NCBI GenBank assembly: GCA_963575745.1
Contig: CAUYUJ010015272.1
Location: 111,001 to 175,000, forward strand
Origin: Prorocentrum cordatum
Taxonomy: Eukaryota; Sar; Dinophyceae; Prorocentrales; Prorocentraceae
Direction: 5' to 3'
Length of the DNA: 64,000 bases
The notes beneath the pieces were generated by a model, which was not told the origin of the DNA, made no database searches, and saw only the letters and a list, made by a program, of their open reading frames with translations. A program made the position numbers and the translations under genes. This document shows positions 42,202 to 53,074 of the stretch, piece after piece. The stretch's first letter is position 1. The number at the start of each line of letters is the position of its first letter.

Positions 42202-43865
42202 GATTTCGCTTGAGACATCCTCCGAGCATGGAGATGTTGGAGGCTATCGTTTAAGACGTTTTCTGTTACACATGACGTTCTCGCTCGAGAAATCTTCAGA
42301 ACATCGAGATGTTTGAAACTGCCAAGGGTTTTGATGTGCATGAAAATGAGCGTTTCGCCAGAAACATCCTCGAAACAAGGGCATGTTGGAAAAACTTTTT
42401 CGTTACTTCTCATAATATTGCGCTTTCGCTCGGGACATATTCAGACACTCGGGGGGGCGACAAACCGAAACGAGGAGCACGGCAGAAACTGATCATTTCG
42501 CTTGGGACATCCTCAAAACAATGAATTGTTCGCAACATCTCCTCGACATCGTTCTCGAAGTGCCGCAATATGAAAAATGATAGCCCAAAAAAGGAGCCCA
42601 AGACGCTCCACCAGCGCCCTGGAGACTGCCGAACATGACGATTTCGCTGGGGACATTTTCGAAGAATTAAGCCATGCAGCGACATCGTTTTGAACTCTGC
42701 TGTTCTAACATCGTCTTGAAATCGCTTCCGAAATATGCTTCCTGATGGTCTAAGCCAGCCTTATAAGCACACCGATTTCGATAGGGGCATCCTCACACAA
42801 TCAGTGTGTCTAACATCGCACTGCACTGACTTTGGAGGACATCAGGACGGCCCCAAATGGCCCCAAACGAGCCCCAATCTGACCCCCAGGATGCCCTCGC
42901 GACGACCCCCCCAACATGTGATTTCGCGTGGGACATCCTCACAAAACTGATATGCTCGTAACACCGGTTTTGCCAAACATAAGCGTTTCGCCTGAGACAC
43001 CCCCCGAACTTGGGAAGTCGCGAATTTGACACATGTTCAAAAACTGGTGTATCGCCTGAGACATCCCCACAAACAAATGATATGTTGGAGAGGCGGTGTT
43101 ACTGCCTCTCATGTTAAACATGGTGCTCTCGCTGCAGCCATCCTTAGCACATCGGGCGGAGCACGGCGGACGAAACAAAAGAGCACGGCAGATAATGATT
43201 ATTTCTGCCGTGCTCCTTCGTTTTGGGGTTCTACCTGCCGTGCTCCTTAGCGCTTGGGGTATATTCTGCCGTGTTCCTGGTCTTTTCTGCCGTACCCCGT
43301 CGTTCTTCGGGTCTATTCTGCCGTGCTCCTGATCTTTTTCTGCCGTGCTCTTTAGCTCTTGGGGTTTGTTCTGCCGTGCTCCTGGTCTTTTCTGCCGTGC
43401 TCCTTCGCTCTTGGGGCTTATTCTGCCGTGCTCCTTAGCTCTTGGGGTCTATTCTGCCGTGTTCCTGGTCTTTTTCTGCCTTGCTCCTTCGCTCTTGGGG
43501 CCGCTTCTGCCGTGCTCCCGGTCTTTTTCTGCCGTGCGCCCCCAGAAGCTCCGCCAAAACGACCACCGCGACGATCCGCACGGCAGAATACAGGGGCACG
43601 GCAGAACACACAGAGCACAGAGGCACGGCAGAACACAGAAGCACGGCAGAACAGGAGCACGGCAGAACACACAGGAGCACAGCAAAACACACCCCGCACG
43701 CACGCCGACACGCGCGCCACGGCATACCTGCGCGGCGTAACAACAACAGCATATTCCACATGCTTGGTGGACTAAAGCGTCGCTTCCCGTTCTTGTCCGG
43801 TCAGGTTTTTGGCAAATAGCCGTTTTGCTTGAGACATCCTCCAAACATCGGCCCAAGAGGGGACT
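42202..43865 (+). repeat. Interspersed TTTCGCTTGAGACATCCTC motif
   Basis: At least eleven copies of a motif near TTTCGCTTGAGACATCCTC, usually followed by a short spacer and AACA, near 42202, 42278, 42352, 42423, 42496, 42641, 42775, 42921, 42985, 43050 and 43822. Spacing is irregular, mostly 65-145 bp. The region begins right after the 3' end of LINE relic C, and no coding sequence is seen. Confidence 0.75.
43181..43690 (+). repeat. TCTGCCGTGCTC foldback array
   Basis: About 13 forward copies of TTCTGCCGTGCTC (43204 to about 43540) are followed by about six copies of the reverse complement GAGCACGGCAGAA (about 43577-43690). The array opens with a perfect 12-bp hairpin: GAGCACGGCAGA at 43181-43192 and TCTGCCGTGCTC at 43204-43215. 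Forward units often carry CTTGGGGT or CTGGTCTTT spacers and repeat every 21-33 bp. Confidence 0.9.
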
Positions 43866-43919
43866 CCGAATCGACGTCGTGTTCGAATCGCTCTTGGAGG
43901 GCTTTCCAACGGCCGAAGG

Positions 43920-44290
43920 GAGGCCCAAAAGACGCCCTGGAGAGCCCCAGGAGCGCCCAAGAGCGCCTAGGAGCGCCCAAGAGCGCCCCAAGAAGACCCC
44001 AAGAGACCCCCAAGAGCGCTCCAGGAGCCACCCAGACAGCTCACAAGAACCCCAAGACGGCTCGAGAAGGGCCGAGAAGGCCCCAAGAGACTCCCGGGAG
44101 CGCCCCAGGAGGCCCCCAAACGGCCCAAGAAAGCTGCAAGACGACCCAAGATGGCGCCGAGACGGCCTAAGAAAGCTCCCACAGAACCCCAGGACGCGCC
44201 CAGACAGCAGAAGAAGACTCCAGAAGCCCATAAGAGGACCCAAGGGGCCCCCAAGAACCCCCAACAGGCCCCAAAACAACCCCGCGCGGC
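43920..44290 (+). repeat. Degenerate CCCAAGAGCGCCC array
   Basis: GCCCAAGAGCGCC, CCCCAAGAGACC, GGCCCAAGAAAGC words every 10-15 bp. Same family as 26740-27315 and, inverted, 21380-22400. Confidence 0.75.
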
Positions 44291-44535
44291 GCCAGGAGCA
44301 ACGTCTTTCTCCAAATGCCTCTTACTGTCCTCTGTCGTCGTCGTCGTCGTCGTCATCGCCCTCCGCATTCCTCCTCGTACTCGCCCTCGTTCTCTTCGTT
44401 CTCGTCCTTGTGCTTCTCGTCCTCCTCGTTGTCCTCATGCTCCTTCTCGCTATCCTCACGTTCGCCACGTCGTCCTCGTCATCGTCTTCTCGTTGCCCTC
44501 GCCTTCCTTTTCTTCTTCACCCAATACGCCCATTA
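44291..44535 (+). repeat. CGTCGT and CTCGTCCT-rich tract
   Basis: (CGT)n at about 44335-44352, then TCCTCGT/TTCTCGT words to about 44515. Low complexity. Confidence 0.8.
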
Positions 44536-44559
44536 GACTATAGTGGCGCTTTCCGTTCT

Positions 44560-45310
44560 TGTCCGATCAGGTTCTACCAGGTATGCCCCGATTGGGTGGG
44601 ATATTTTCATGGGGGATCCTATCGAGCAGGGCCCTATCGGGTGTGAGTTCATCGGTTGAGACCCCGTTGGGTGGGACTGTGTCCTGTGGGATCTTGCATC
44701 TGGTACGACCTTATCGGGTGGGACCCTATCATGTGGTACCCTTTCGAATCGGGCCTTCTCGGATGTGTTCTCATCGGGTGGGTCACCCCTTTGCCGAGGC
44801 CTTATCCGGTGGGGCCCTATCGGCAGGGTGGGTGGGCTGGTTGTTACGGGGTGGGGTGAGTGGTGTGTGTGTGTTTGTGGTGTGTGTGTGTGTGACTGCT
44901 GCTTGCGCTTCAAACTACCCACGTCGAGCCTATGTTCCCTGGGTCTTTTGGCAGCTGCGCCTTGGCTTTGCAACGCCTCTCGCTTTCTTGCCTCACCACC
45001 TTCTGCATGGCCATGGCTGGGCTGTTCCATCATTGTGCGTTCGACTGAGCTCGCTCGCAATTGGCACCTCCACCTGCCGACCGCGCCTGAGGCTCCTCTG
45101 CGCCGACGACTCAAAAGTGTGTGTGTGTGTGTCTGTGGGAAGGGGTGGTGTGTGCGTGAGTGTGGTGCATTGGTGGGTGGGTGGGTGAGTGGGTGGGTAG
45201 GGGTGGGGTATCGGGTGGCGGCATTGTATGGGACCCAATCGTGTGGGGGGCACTTCCAGTTTTTTTTTAGGGTTGGTTTCATTGAGTGTGACCCGATCGG
45301 GTAGGATTTC
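44560..45310 (+). repeat. TATCGGGTGGGACCC-type repeats with GT microsatellites
   Basis: Degenerate units of about 15-25 bp around TATCGGGTGGGACCC, spaced to 44840 and again at 45225-45305, with (GT)n near 44867-44895 and 45117-45135 and GGGTGGGTGA units at 45172-45200. No coding support. Confidence 0.7.
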
Positions 45311-45448
45311 ATCGCAGTTCGGTCTTCGAAGACTGCTGCGCAAAAGCGTAGTTGTGTGATCGCATCCAATTGCCATGATGAGGCTTTTCGTTTGCACTTT
45401 GTTGCCTGTTCGTGCTTGTCCTAACCGAGGGGGTCGCGCTGCCCCGCA

Positions 45449-46170
45449 TGCCCACCAAGGACAAGCCGGTCGATGGCGCCTCCGACGCGGAAGCTCAGCT
45501 GCCACTGACCTCTACGACCACGAAAAGTCGAAGCAACTCCAAGAGTAAGAGGACAGGGGTGGCAACGGTTGACGACGTGGGGCAACACATTGCAACCTCC
45601 ACTCGGGGGTTGATAAGTGTCTTCGGTCTGCTCGTTGGCCTGAGCTGGGAAGCGGTGTTCGAAGTAGGCGACCTGAAGTCTAAACGCCACCAGAAACACT
45701 ATCTGTTTCGTCTCTTCGCTTCTTTCCCACCTCGCTGTCATCCTCTCCTCCCCCTCCTGCTTGCCATCCTCCTCCTCCTCCTCCCGCCTCCTCTGTCTCG
45801 TCCTTCTTGTTACCCTTCTTGTCCTCACCTCTTCGTCGTCCTCCTCGAACGGTCGACGTTCCGAGGCGAGCACGACATGGTGCAGTTCGTCAACCGACAT
45901 ATGGTTACAAAGAACCTGTGGCAACATGAGCACCCAGTGCTCGTCGAGGTGATGCTCAGCATCGCGGTCCTCGTTTGTGTTGTCCCGGTGTGGGCCATGC
46001 ACTTGGTTCCTGCCGCTGAGAAGGATCGAGCATACCACAAGGCCTGCATTGATGCGGAGCAGAACAGTGAGACGCAGTACATGTTCACCTTCAGCGTTTT
46101 GAGGAAGCTGTTCCTCTCGTGCTGCCCTGTTTGGAGAAGATGTTCGTGCTGCAAAGGCTGTGAGGATGAA
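45449..46170 (+). CDS. Membrane protein of unknown function, two exons
   Basis: Exon 1 (ATG at 45449, MPTKDKPVDGASDAEAQLPL) has a basic, Ser-rich N-terminus and one membrane segment, LISVFGLLVGLSWEAVFE. It can end at 45663 at GAA|GTAGGC. Exon 2 can start at 45871 after GCGAG, in the same frame, and encodes HDMVQFVNRHMVTKNLWQHE, a second membrane segment (LVEVMLSIAVLVCVVPVWAM), a charged stretch (AAEKDRAYHKACIDAEQNSE) and a Cys-rich part (CCPVWRRCSCCKGC). The intervening 207 bp is pyrimidine-rich with CTC repeats and GT-AG ends, and reads as poly-Leu/Pro, so I treat it as an intron although no stop occurs in it. A conserved-looking LVGLSWE motif followed by a Val-Pro-rich membrane helix resembles a membrane-protein type I associate with dinoflagellates; that link is from memory. 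The 3' end is unresolved and runs into GAGGAG repeats at about 46170. Confidence 0.55.
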
Positions 46171-46174
46171 GAAA

Positions 46175-47049
46175 TGTCGAGAACACGAATGACGAGGAGG
46201 ACGAGGACGGGAGGAGGAGGAAGAGGAGGAGGTGGAGGAGGAGGACGAACACATTGAGAACGAGGACAATGAGGACGATGGAGGGTGAGGATGAGTAGGA
46301 GTAGGAGAGGGAGGACCATGAAGAAGGGGAGGAGGTGGGGGACGATGAGGGGTGAGAGGGCCTTATTGCTCCCCGACCCCCGAGCGAGAGGTCGCAAAGC
46401 AAATGCCTGACCGAACGGAGCCCCTGAGCCCTTGACCAATCCTGATCATTGTCGCGGCGTGGCGCTCTGGCGCATTTTTTCGCTGCGCGCCTCTTCGGTT
46501 ATGTCTTGTGAAATTCATTTCGATTGGCCTGTGCATCCCGCCGCACAAGCCGTGAGACCATGCGCCTTTTGAATGGCCTTTCACAGCACAATTCGGTCTG
46601 GCTGTGCCCTCACTGCATTCGAAGTCGTCATTATGGGTGCCAACAGAGTCTATGCTTCCTCCCGCCGTCATATTGCTTCTTATCATCAGTGTTCATCTTT
46701 CTGGGTCCACTTCTGCTGTCTCCATCGTCTTTGGGACGTCGCTTGCATGGTTGCCTTTGAACTCGTCCCGCCGTCGCCGAATCCCGCTGCGGACTTAACC
46801 CGTGTACTTCCCCCCTATGCCACCCTCAGGGGCCGCCCGGCGCGAAGTAAAGTACATCGAATGATTAAGCACCTCGCACATCGGATTGTGGCAGACCTTT
46901 GGCTTGTTGCGCTGGCGAACTCAATTGGAATATGATTCCCAACCCTCTTGTGTTGGGCTCTCGTTTTGAGTAGAGCACTGTGGTCGCGTCTCATCTCCGC
47001 CTCTCCATCCTCTTCTCAGATCTCCTCTCTCCTACCCTCTGCCTCTCTC
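46175..47049. other. No gene recognised
   Basis: GGA-rich sequence to 46350, then mixed sequence. A 120-codon plus-strand frame at 46573-46935 has no domain, and an equally long frame overlaps it on the other strand. Confidence 0.5.
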
Positions 47050-47616
47050 GTGGGCTCCTGGGAGGTCGCGCGGAGTGGGGATACACGGGGACCCAGTCGA
47101 GGCCCCGCGGTTTCCTGGGGGGCTGAAGTGTAGAATTGTCGACACTTCCGTGGGCTCCTGGGAGGTCACGAGGAGTGGAGTTACGCGGGGACCCAGTTGA
47201 GACATCGCGGCTCCCTGGGGGCTGCGAAGTGTTAATTTGTCGCCACTGTCGTGGGCTCCTGGGAGGTCGCGCGGAGTGGAGTTACACGGGGACCCAGTTG
47301 AGGCCTCGCGGCTCTCTGTGGGGCTGTGAAGTGTAAATTTGTCTCCACATTCGTGGGCTCCTGGGAGGTCGTGCGGAGTGGAGTTACACGGGGACCCAGT
47401 TGAGACCTCGCGGCTCCTTGGGGGCTGTGAAGTGTGAAATTGTCGCCACTGTCCGTGGGCTCCTGGGGGGTCGCGCGGAGCGGAGTTACACGGGGACCCA
47501 GCTGAGGCCTCGCGGCTCTTTGTGGGGCTATGAAGTGGGAAACCGTCTCTACCATCGTGGGCTCCTGGGAGGTCGCGCGGAGTGGAGTTACACGGGGACC
47601 CAGTTGAGGCTGCGAC
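47050..47616 (+). repeat. Tandem repeat of about 101 bp, array 1
   Basis: Units begin GTGGGCTCCTGGGAGGTCG at 47050, 47150, 47251, 47353, 47455 and 47557, so the period is 100-102 bp over about 5.6 units. Each unit continues CGGAGTGGAGTTACACGGGG, then ACCCAGTTGAGGCC, CTGGGGGGCTG and TTGTCGCCACT. It is related to array 2. Confidence 0.95.
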
Positions 47617-48263
47617 ATGTTGTGACAACGAATTCTTAGAGAACAACCAGCCAGGTGGATCAATATAGGATCGCTGAAAGTATGACAGAGTAGTTTTCCG
47701 ATCCAGGGAAAATAGAAATGAACATCTTTAATTCGGAACATCGTTTCAAAATAATTTCAAGTAGGAAATATTTCCCATTATAAACATACCATTTTAATGG
47801 CAACTTGCGGGTTGATCAGGACGCGCGCTGCGAATGTGTCGCATGGCAGCCATCATTGCCGCGGCCATTCCAGGCGCGCTGCGCTGCGCCGCACTGCTTG
47901 AGGTTCAACGGCGCGGGGCCGCGCTGCTCGAAACAAGCGCAGCGCCAGCGTCTTCTTGTAGTCTACAAGGCGGCCCGCGGATTCTATCGCGCGCGGCGCT
48001 TTCTGCCGGTTGCAGCTTTTTGATCGGGGCCGAGCAAGTGGCGGGGCCCCGCCCGCCAGGCCTCTGCGCGGTAAAGATGGGTGAATCTGAAACCTTGCGC
48101 GGGAGCGGGGGAATTATTCCGTTGATTAATTTCGGGGTGCCCCGTGCAGGGGCCCGCCGGGTGGCTACCCGGGCCCTCCGGGGGGAGCGCCGCGACCCGC
48201 CCGGCCGCGGGCCCGCCGTCGGCTGGCTGGGCGGGCCTCTGGCGGGCCCGAGGTTCGCGATAG
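47617..48263. other. No gene recognised
   Basis: An AT-richer patch at 47640-47810 followed by GC-rich sequence. No domain is seen in any frame. Confidence 0.5.
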
Positions 48264-48460
48264 CCGGCGCGGCCGGCATAAATTTGCGCGCGGCCCGGGC
48301 CCGGATGTGCAAAACGCGCCGGCGCGGCCGGGCCCAAATTTGCACGCGTCGGCGCGGCTGGGCCCGGACGTGCAAAACGCGCCGGTTCGGCCATGCCCGG
48401 ATTTGCGAAGCGCGCCGGCGCGGCCAGGCCCGAAAATATCAAACGCGCCGGCGCGTGGTG
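48264..48460 (+). repeat. 33-bp tandem repeat
   Basis: Units GGCGCGGCCGGGCCCGGAT...GCAAAACGCGCC begin near 48321, 48351, 48383, 48416 and 48449, with a degenerate first unit at 48264. The array abuts the start of array 2. Confidence 0.85.
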
Positions 48461-49265
48461 GGGCTGCTGGTGGGTCCAGCGGAGTGGGGCAACGCGCAGA
48501 TCTGAGGTGGACCTCGCCGGCCTTTGGGGGCTGCGATCTGCGAAATTGTCGCCACTTTCGAGGGCTGCTGGTGGGTCCAGCGGAGTGAGGCACCGCGCAG
48601 ATCAGAGGTAAACCTCGCCGTCCCTGGGGGGCTGCGATCTGCGAAATTGTCGCCACTTTCGAGGGTTGCTGGTGGGTCCAGCGAAGTGAGGCACCGCGCA
48701 GATCAGAGGTAAACCTCGACGTCCCTGGGGAGCTGCGATTTGCGAAATTGTCGCCACTTTCGAAGGCTGCTGGTGGGTCCAACGGACGGAGTGAGGCACC
48801 ATGCAGATCTGAGATAGACCTCGCCGCCTCTGGGGGGCTGCGATCCGCGAAACAGTCGCCAATTTTGACGGCTGCTGGTGGGTCTAGCGGGGTGAGGCAC
48901 CGCGCAGATCTGAGATAGACCTCGCCGCCCCTGGGGGGTTGCGATATGCGAAACAGTCGCCAATTTTGAGGGCTGCTGGTGGGTCCAGCGGGGTGAGGCA
49001 CCGCGCAGATCTGAGGTAGACCTCGCCGTCCCTGGGGGTTGCGATTTGCGGAACTGTCGCCACTTTCGAATGCTGCTGGTGGGTCCAGCGGAGTGAGGCA
49101 CCGCGCAGATCTGAGATAGACCTCGCCGGCCCTGGGGGGCTGCGATCTGCGAAATTGTCGCCACTTTCGAAGGCTGCTGACGTGTCCAGCGGAAGGAGGC
49201 ACCACGCAGATCTGAGCTGGACCTCGCCATCTTTGGGGGGCTGCGAGCTTCACGAATGCCGCTCG
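48461..49265 (+). repeat. Tandem repeat of about 101 bp, array 2
   Basis: Eight units begin near 48461, 48562, 48663, 48764, 48869, 48970, 49070 and 49170 (period 100-105 bp). The consensus runs GGGCTGCTGGTGGGTCCAGC, GGAGTGAGGCACCGCGCAGA, TCTGAGGTAGACCTCGCCG, CTGGGGGGCTGCGAT, then GAAATTGTCGCCACTTTCGA. The start, the CGGAGTG block, the GGGGGGCTG block and the TTGTCGCCACTTTC end match array 1, so both belong to one family. Confidence 0.95.
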
Positions 49266-49740
49266 CAAAATTAATCAATCGTTTCGCTCATTCTTCTTGG
49301 GGGGCTCTTGGGGGCCTCTTGGGGCGGGAGGGGGGGTAATCGATTGCGGTTCCCCTTTCGGAGGCCACGATCCTCGTGAGGGGTGTCGAAAAATTGCCCG
49401 GTCCGGCATCTCTGACCCGGACCTGCCGGGACCTTGCCGGGACCTTGCTGCCGGGGTACTCTTCGCCGGAGACCCCCAAGGGCCGCCCCACGCGCGCGAA
49501 GTAGAATACAGTTGCCGGAGATCTTAGCACGCCTCTGGCCCGTTGGGCCAGCGAATATGCGCCCATGTCACGTCAGCACTTCTGTATAACGTGTCCCAGG
49601 CTACTCGTGTTCCGCATTGCGCAGGGATTGGGTACGTCGCCAGGGGAATTTCCCAACCATCCTGTGATGTTGGGTCCTCGTTTTGAAGAGACGGTGCCCC
49701 GCGCTCCTCTCCTCTACTCTTCCTCCCCCTCCTCCCTACC
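49266..49740. other. No gene recognised
   Basis: Mixed sequence with CTTGGGGG words at about 49298-49325. It lies between two satellite arrays and shows no coding support. Confidence 0.5.
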
Positions 49741-51005
49741 GTCCGCATGCGTCCCGCACATCCAGTACAGCGTTTCGTGGCTCCATAGGGAGCCCCACCG
49801 AAAGGTCCCAGTGCTACCGTCCGCATGCGTCCCGTACACCCAGTACAGCGTTTCGTGGCCCCCTCCTCCCTCCTCCCTGCGGGTCACCAACCCAGTACAG
49901 CGTTTCGTGGACCCATAGGGAACCCCACCGAAGGTGCCAGCGCTACCGTCCGCATGCGTCCCGCACACCCAGTACAGCGTTTTGTGGCCCCCTCCTCCCT
50001 GCTTGCGTTCCTGCGTTTCACCGACCCAGTACAGCGTTCCGTGGCCCCACAGGGAGCCCCACCGAAGGTCCCAGTGTCACCGTCCGCATGCGTCCCGCAC
50101 ACCCAGTACAGCGTTTCGTGGCCCCATGGGGAGCTCCACCAAAGGGCTATCGTCCGCATGCGTCCCGCACACCCAGTATATTTCGTGGCCCCATAGGGAG
50201 CCCCACCGAATGTATTTTCACCCATACAGTACCGTGTTTCGTGGCCCCAGAGGGAGCTACCCGAGACCCCAGTGGGACCGTCCGCATGCTTCCCGAAAGC
50301 CTAGTTTGGCATTTCCACCCACCCAATACAGCGTTGGCCCCATAGCCGAAGGCCCCAGTGGGACCGTCCACATGCGCCCCGAAAACCTAGTTTGGCATTT
50401 TCACCCACCCAGTACAGCGTCTCGTGGCCTCACAGAGAGCCCCACCGAAGCCCCCAGTGGGACCGTCCGCATACGTCCCGAAAGCCCAATTTGGCATTTT
50501 CACCCACCCAGTACAGCGCTTCGTGGCCCCATAGGGAGCTCCACCGAAGGCCCCAGTGTCACCGTCCGCATGCGTCCCGAAAACCCAATTTGGCATTTTC
50601 TCCCCCAGCACAGCGTTTCGTGGCCCCACAGGGAGCTCCACCGAAGCCCCCAGTGGGACCGTCCGCATGCGTCCCGAAAACCCAATGTGGCATTTTCACC
50701 CACCCAGTACAGATAGGGAGCTCCACCGAAGCCCCCAGTGGGACCGCCCGCATGCACACCCAATGTGGCATTTTATCACCCACCCAGTACCCTGTTTCGT
50801 GGCCCCATAGGGAGCTCCACCGAGGCCCCCAGTGGGACCGCCCGCACGCGTCCCACAAATTCAATTTGGCGTTTTCACCCACCCAGTACAGCGTTTCGTG
50901 GCCCCATGTGGAGCACCACCGACGGCCCCAATGCTACCGCCCGCATGCGTTCCCCCCCACCCTGTGCAGCGCTTCGTGGCCCCATAGGGAGCTTCACCGA
51001 ATAAG
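49741..51005 (+). repeat. Satellite of about 98 bp, 13 units
   Basis: GTCCGCATGCGTCCCG-type unit starts near 49741, 49819, 49948, 50082, 50152, 50280, 50366, 50465, 50563, 50661, 50746, 50840 and 50939. Each holds CCCAGTACAGCGTTTCGTGG and CCCCATAGGGAGC. Two variants exist: 5' units pass straight from GTCCCGCACACC to CCAGTACAGC, while units from about 50280 carry an extra AACCCAATTTGGCATTTTCA-like insert of about 25 bp. The 3' units are regular at 94-99 bp, the 5' ones irregular. Confidence 0.95.
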
Positions 51006-51268
51006 ATATTCACAATCACAGTACCCACAATTGCATATGGTTGCGTCCTTCGTCAGGATAATTCCACTTGCTGCGTTTTCGCCCGTTGCGAATAGCGATG
51101 TCGCCTCTGCGCCTGCTACACTCGGTCAGTCTGATCTCGCACTCGCCAAAGCCCTCCTCAGGGTGCGCTCGAGGGGTGCGCTTTTCTGGGCACCGGGGCC
51201 AGCGCTTCGCCAACCCGTGGTCTCGTCATCGCTGTCGTCGCTGGTGCCTCTTTCGCCCCTCCTCTCTT
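51006..51268. other. No gene recognised
   Basis: Short mixed sequence between the satellite and a CAT tract. No coding support. Confidence 0.4.
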
Positions 51269-51935
<667 letters not shown>

Positions 51936-52937
51936 GGCTCCGTTCGATTGTGCTCGTCGGCTCTTCGCACGGGGATCGCCCGGCCATCCTCTGCCCTTCT
52001 AGCCTCGCCTGGCCCCGTCGCGGTCACTGCGCAGCGGGCGGCAGGCCACGCACTGCCAATGCCGTAGAAATGAAGCACCCTCGACGAGTAGAAGCTACTG
52101 GGCGAAATGGGAAGGACGGGGGAACGGGACGGAGGGGTAGGATGTCAGATGTACCGCGTGCGCGCCTGGGTTGCCCATCTCCCCTTTCCCCTCTCCTTTC
52201 CCTTCCATGTCCGTCACCGCTCCCCTCCCCGTTTCGTCTCCCTCTCCCTCCTCCGTGATAGTCCCCTTGTCCAATCCCGCCCTCCCATCCCTCTGACACT
52301 TCCATCTCCGTCCCCCCTCCTCCCCTTCTCTCCCTCGAGCTCCTCTCCTTCTCTCTCTCTCTCTGCCTCCTCCCCCTCCTCCCCTCTTGCCGATTAGCGC
52401 AGCGACGGGGAAGCTTCCACACGTGAAGCTGGTATCTTATGTTACGACACGTGGCACAACGGGGCATCAGCTTGCGCAGCGGTAGGGGTCGAGCTTGCAC
52501 AAGTGGAGTTCCACCTCGTCCTGCCAGCCCTTCTCCTCAAGCGTTGGCAGCGGACATCACATCTGCCTTGCCGCGGCCGGGTCGTACGGTGCCCTCTCGA
52601 GCTGTGTCGGGCCTGCGCCCCTCTGTGAGGCGCCGTTTTTTCTCTCATGCCTGTCCTCCCGGGTGCTGCCAAAAAGTGTCCCTGGCCCTAGGTGCCCCCA
52701 GGTCTTCCAGTGAGGCCCTACGGCCTCCAGAGCACCCGAGCACCCCGCACGAGGCCCAGAGGGCCCGGAGGCTTCGGCACGGAGCGAGTAGCTGGGGACA
52801 CCTCGGGCCCGGGACGCCGTCGGCAACCGCCGAGGCTTCTCCTCCTCCTCCGCCGCCCGTGCTGCACTGCGAAGCAGTCTCCCTGGTCGGCCATCCAGCT
52901 TCGATTAGGGGAACGAGCAATGACATAAACATTAAAA
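51936..52937. other. No gene recognised
   Basis: Mixed sequence including a C/T-rich block at about 52170-52390. Open frames on both strands are long but overlapping and without domains. Confidence 0.5.
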
Positions 52938-53074
52938 CTCGGAGGTCCGCGCTGGTTTCTCGTATTAGCGCTGGAACCCCCCTGGCGGCGCCACCGGCGC
53001 CGCCCCTGGCGCGCTCCGCGCGCCAGGGAGGGGGGGTCCAGCGTCGATCCGAGCAATCCGCGCGGACCTCCGAG
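52938..53074. repeat. Imperfect palindrome with internal hairpin
   Basis: CTCGGAGGTCCGCGC at 52938-52952 is the exact reverse complement of GCGCGGACCTCCGAG at 53060-53074. Inside, CGCTGGAACCCCCC pairs imperfectly with GGGGGGTCCAGCG, and the centre holds its own hairpin, CCTGGCGCGC...GCGCGCCAGG. Arms are about 60 bp. It resembles a small foldback element. Confidence 0.85.

Noticed and set aside
46573-46935. A 120-codon plus-strand frame
   Set aside because: No recognisable features, and an opposing frame of similar length covers the same region.
48165-49268. A 367-codon open frame on the minus strand
   Set aside because: It is made almost entirely of 101-bp satellite units. Openness follows from a unit without stops, and the peptide is a repeated composition artefact.
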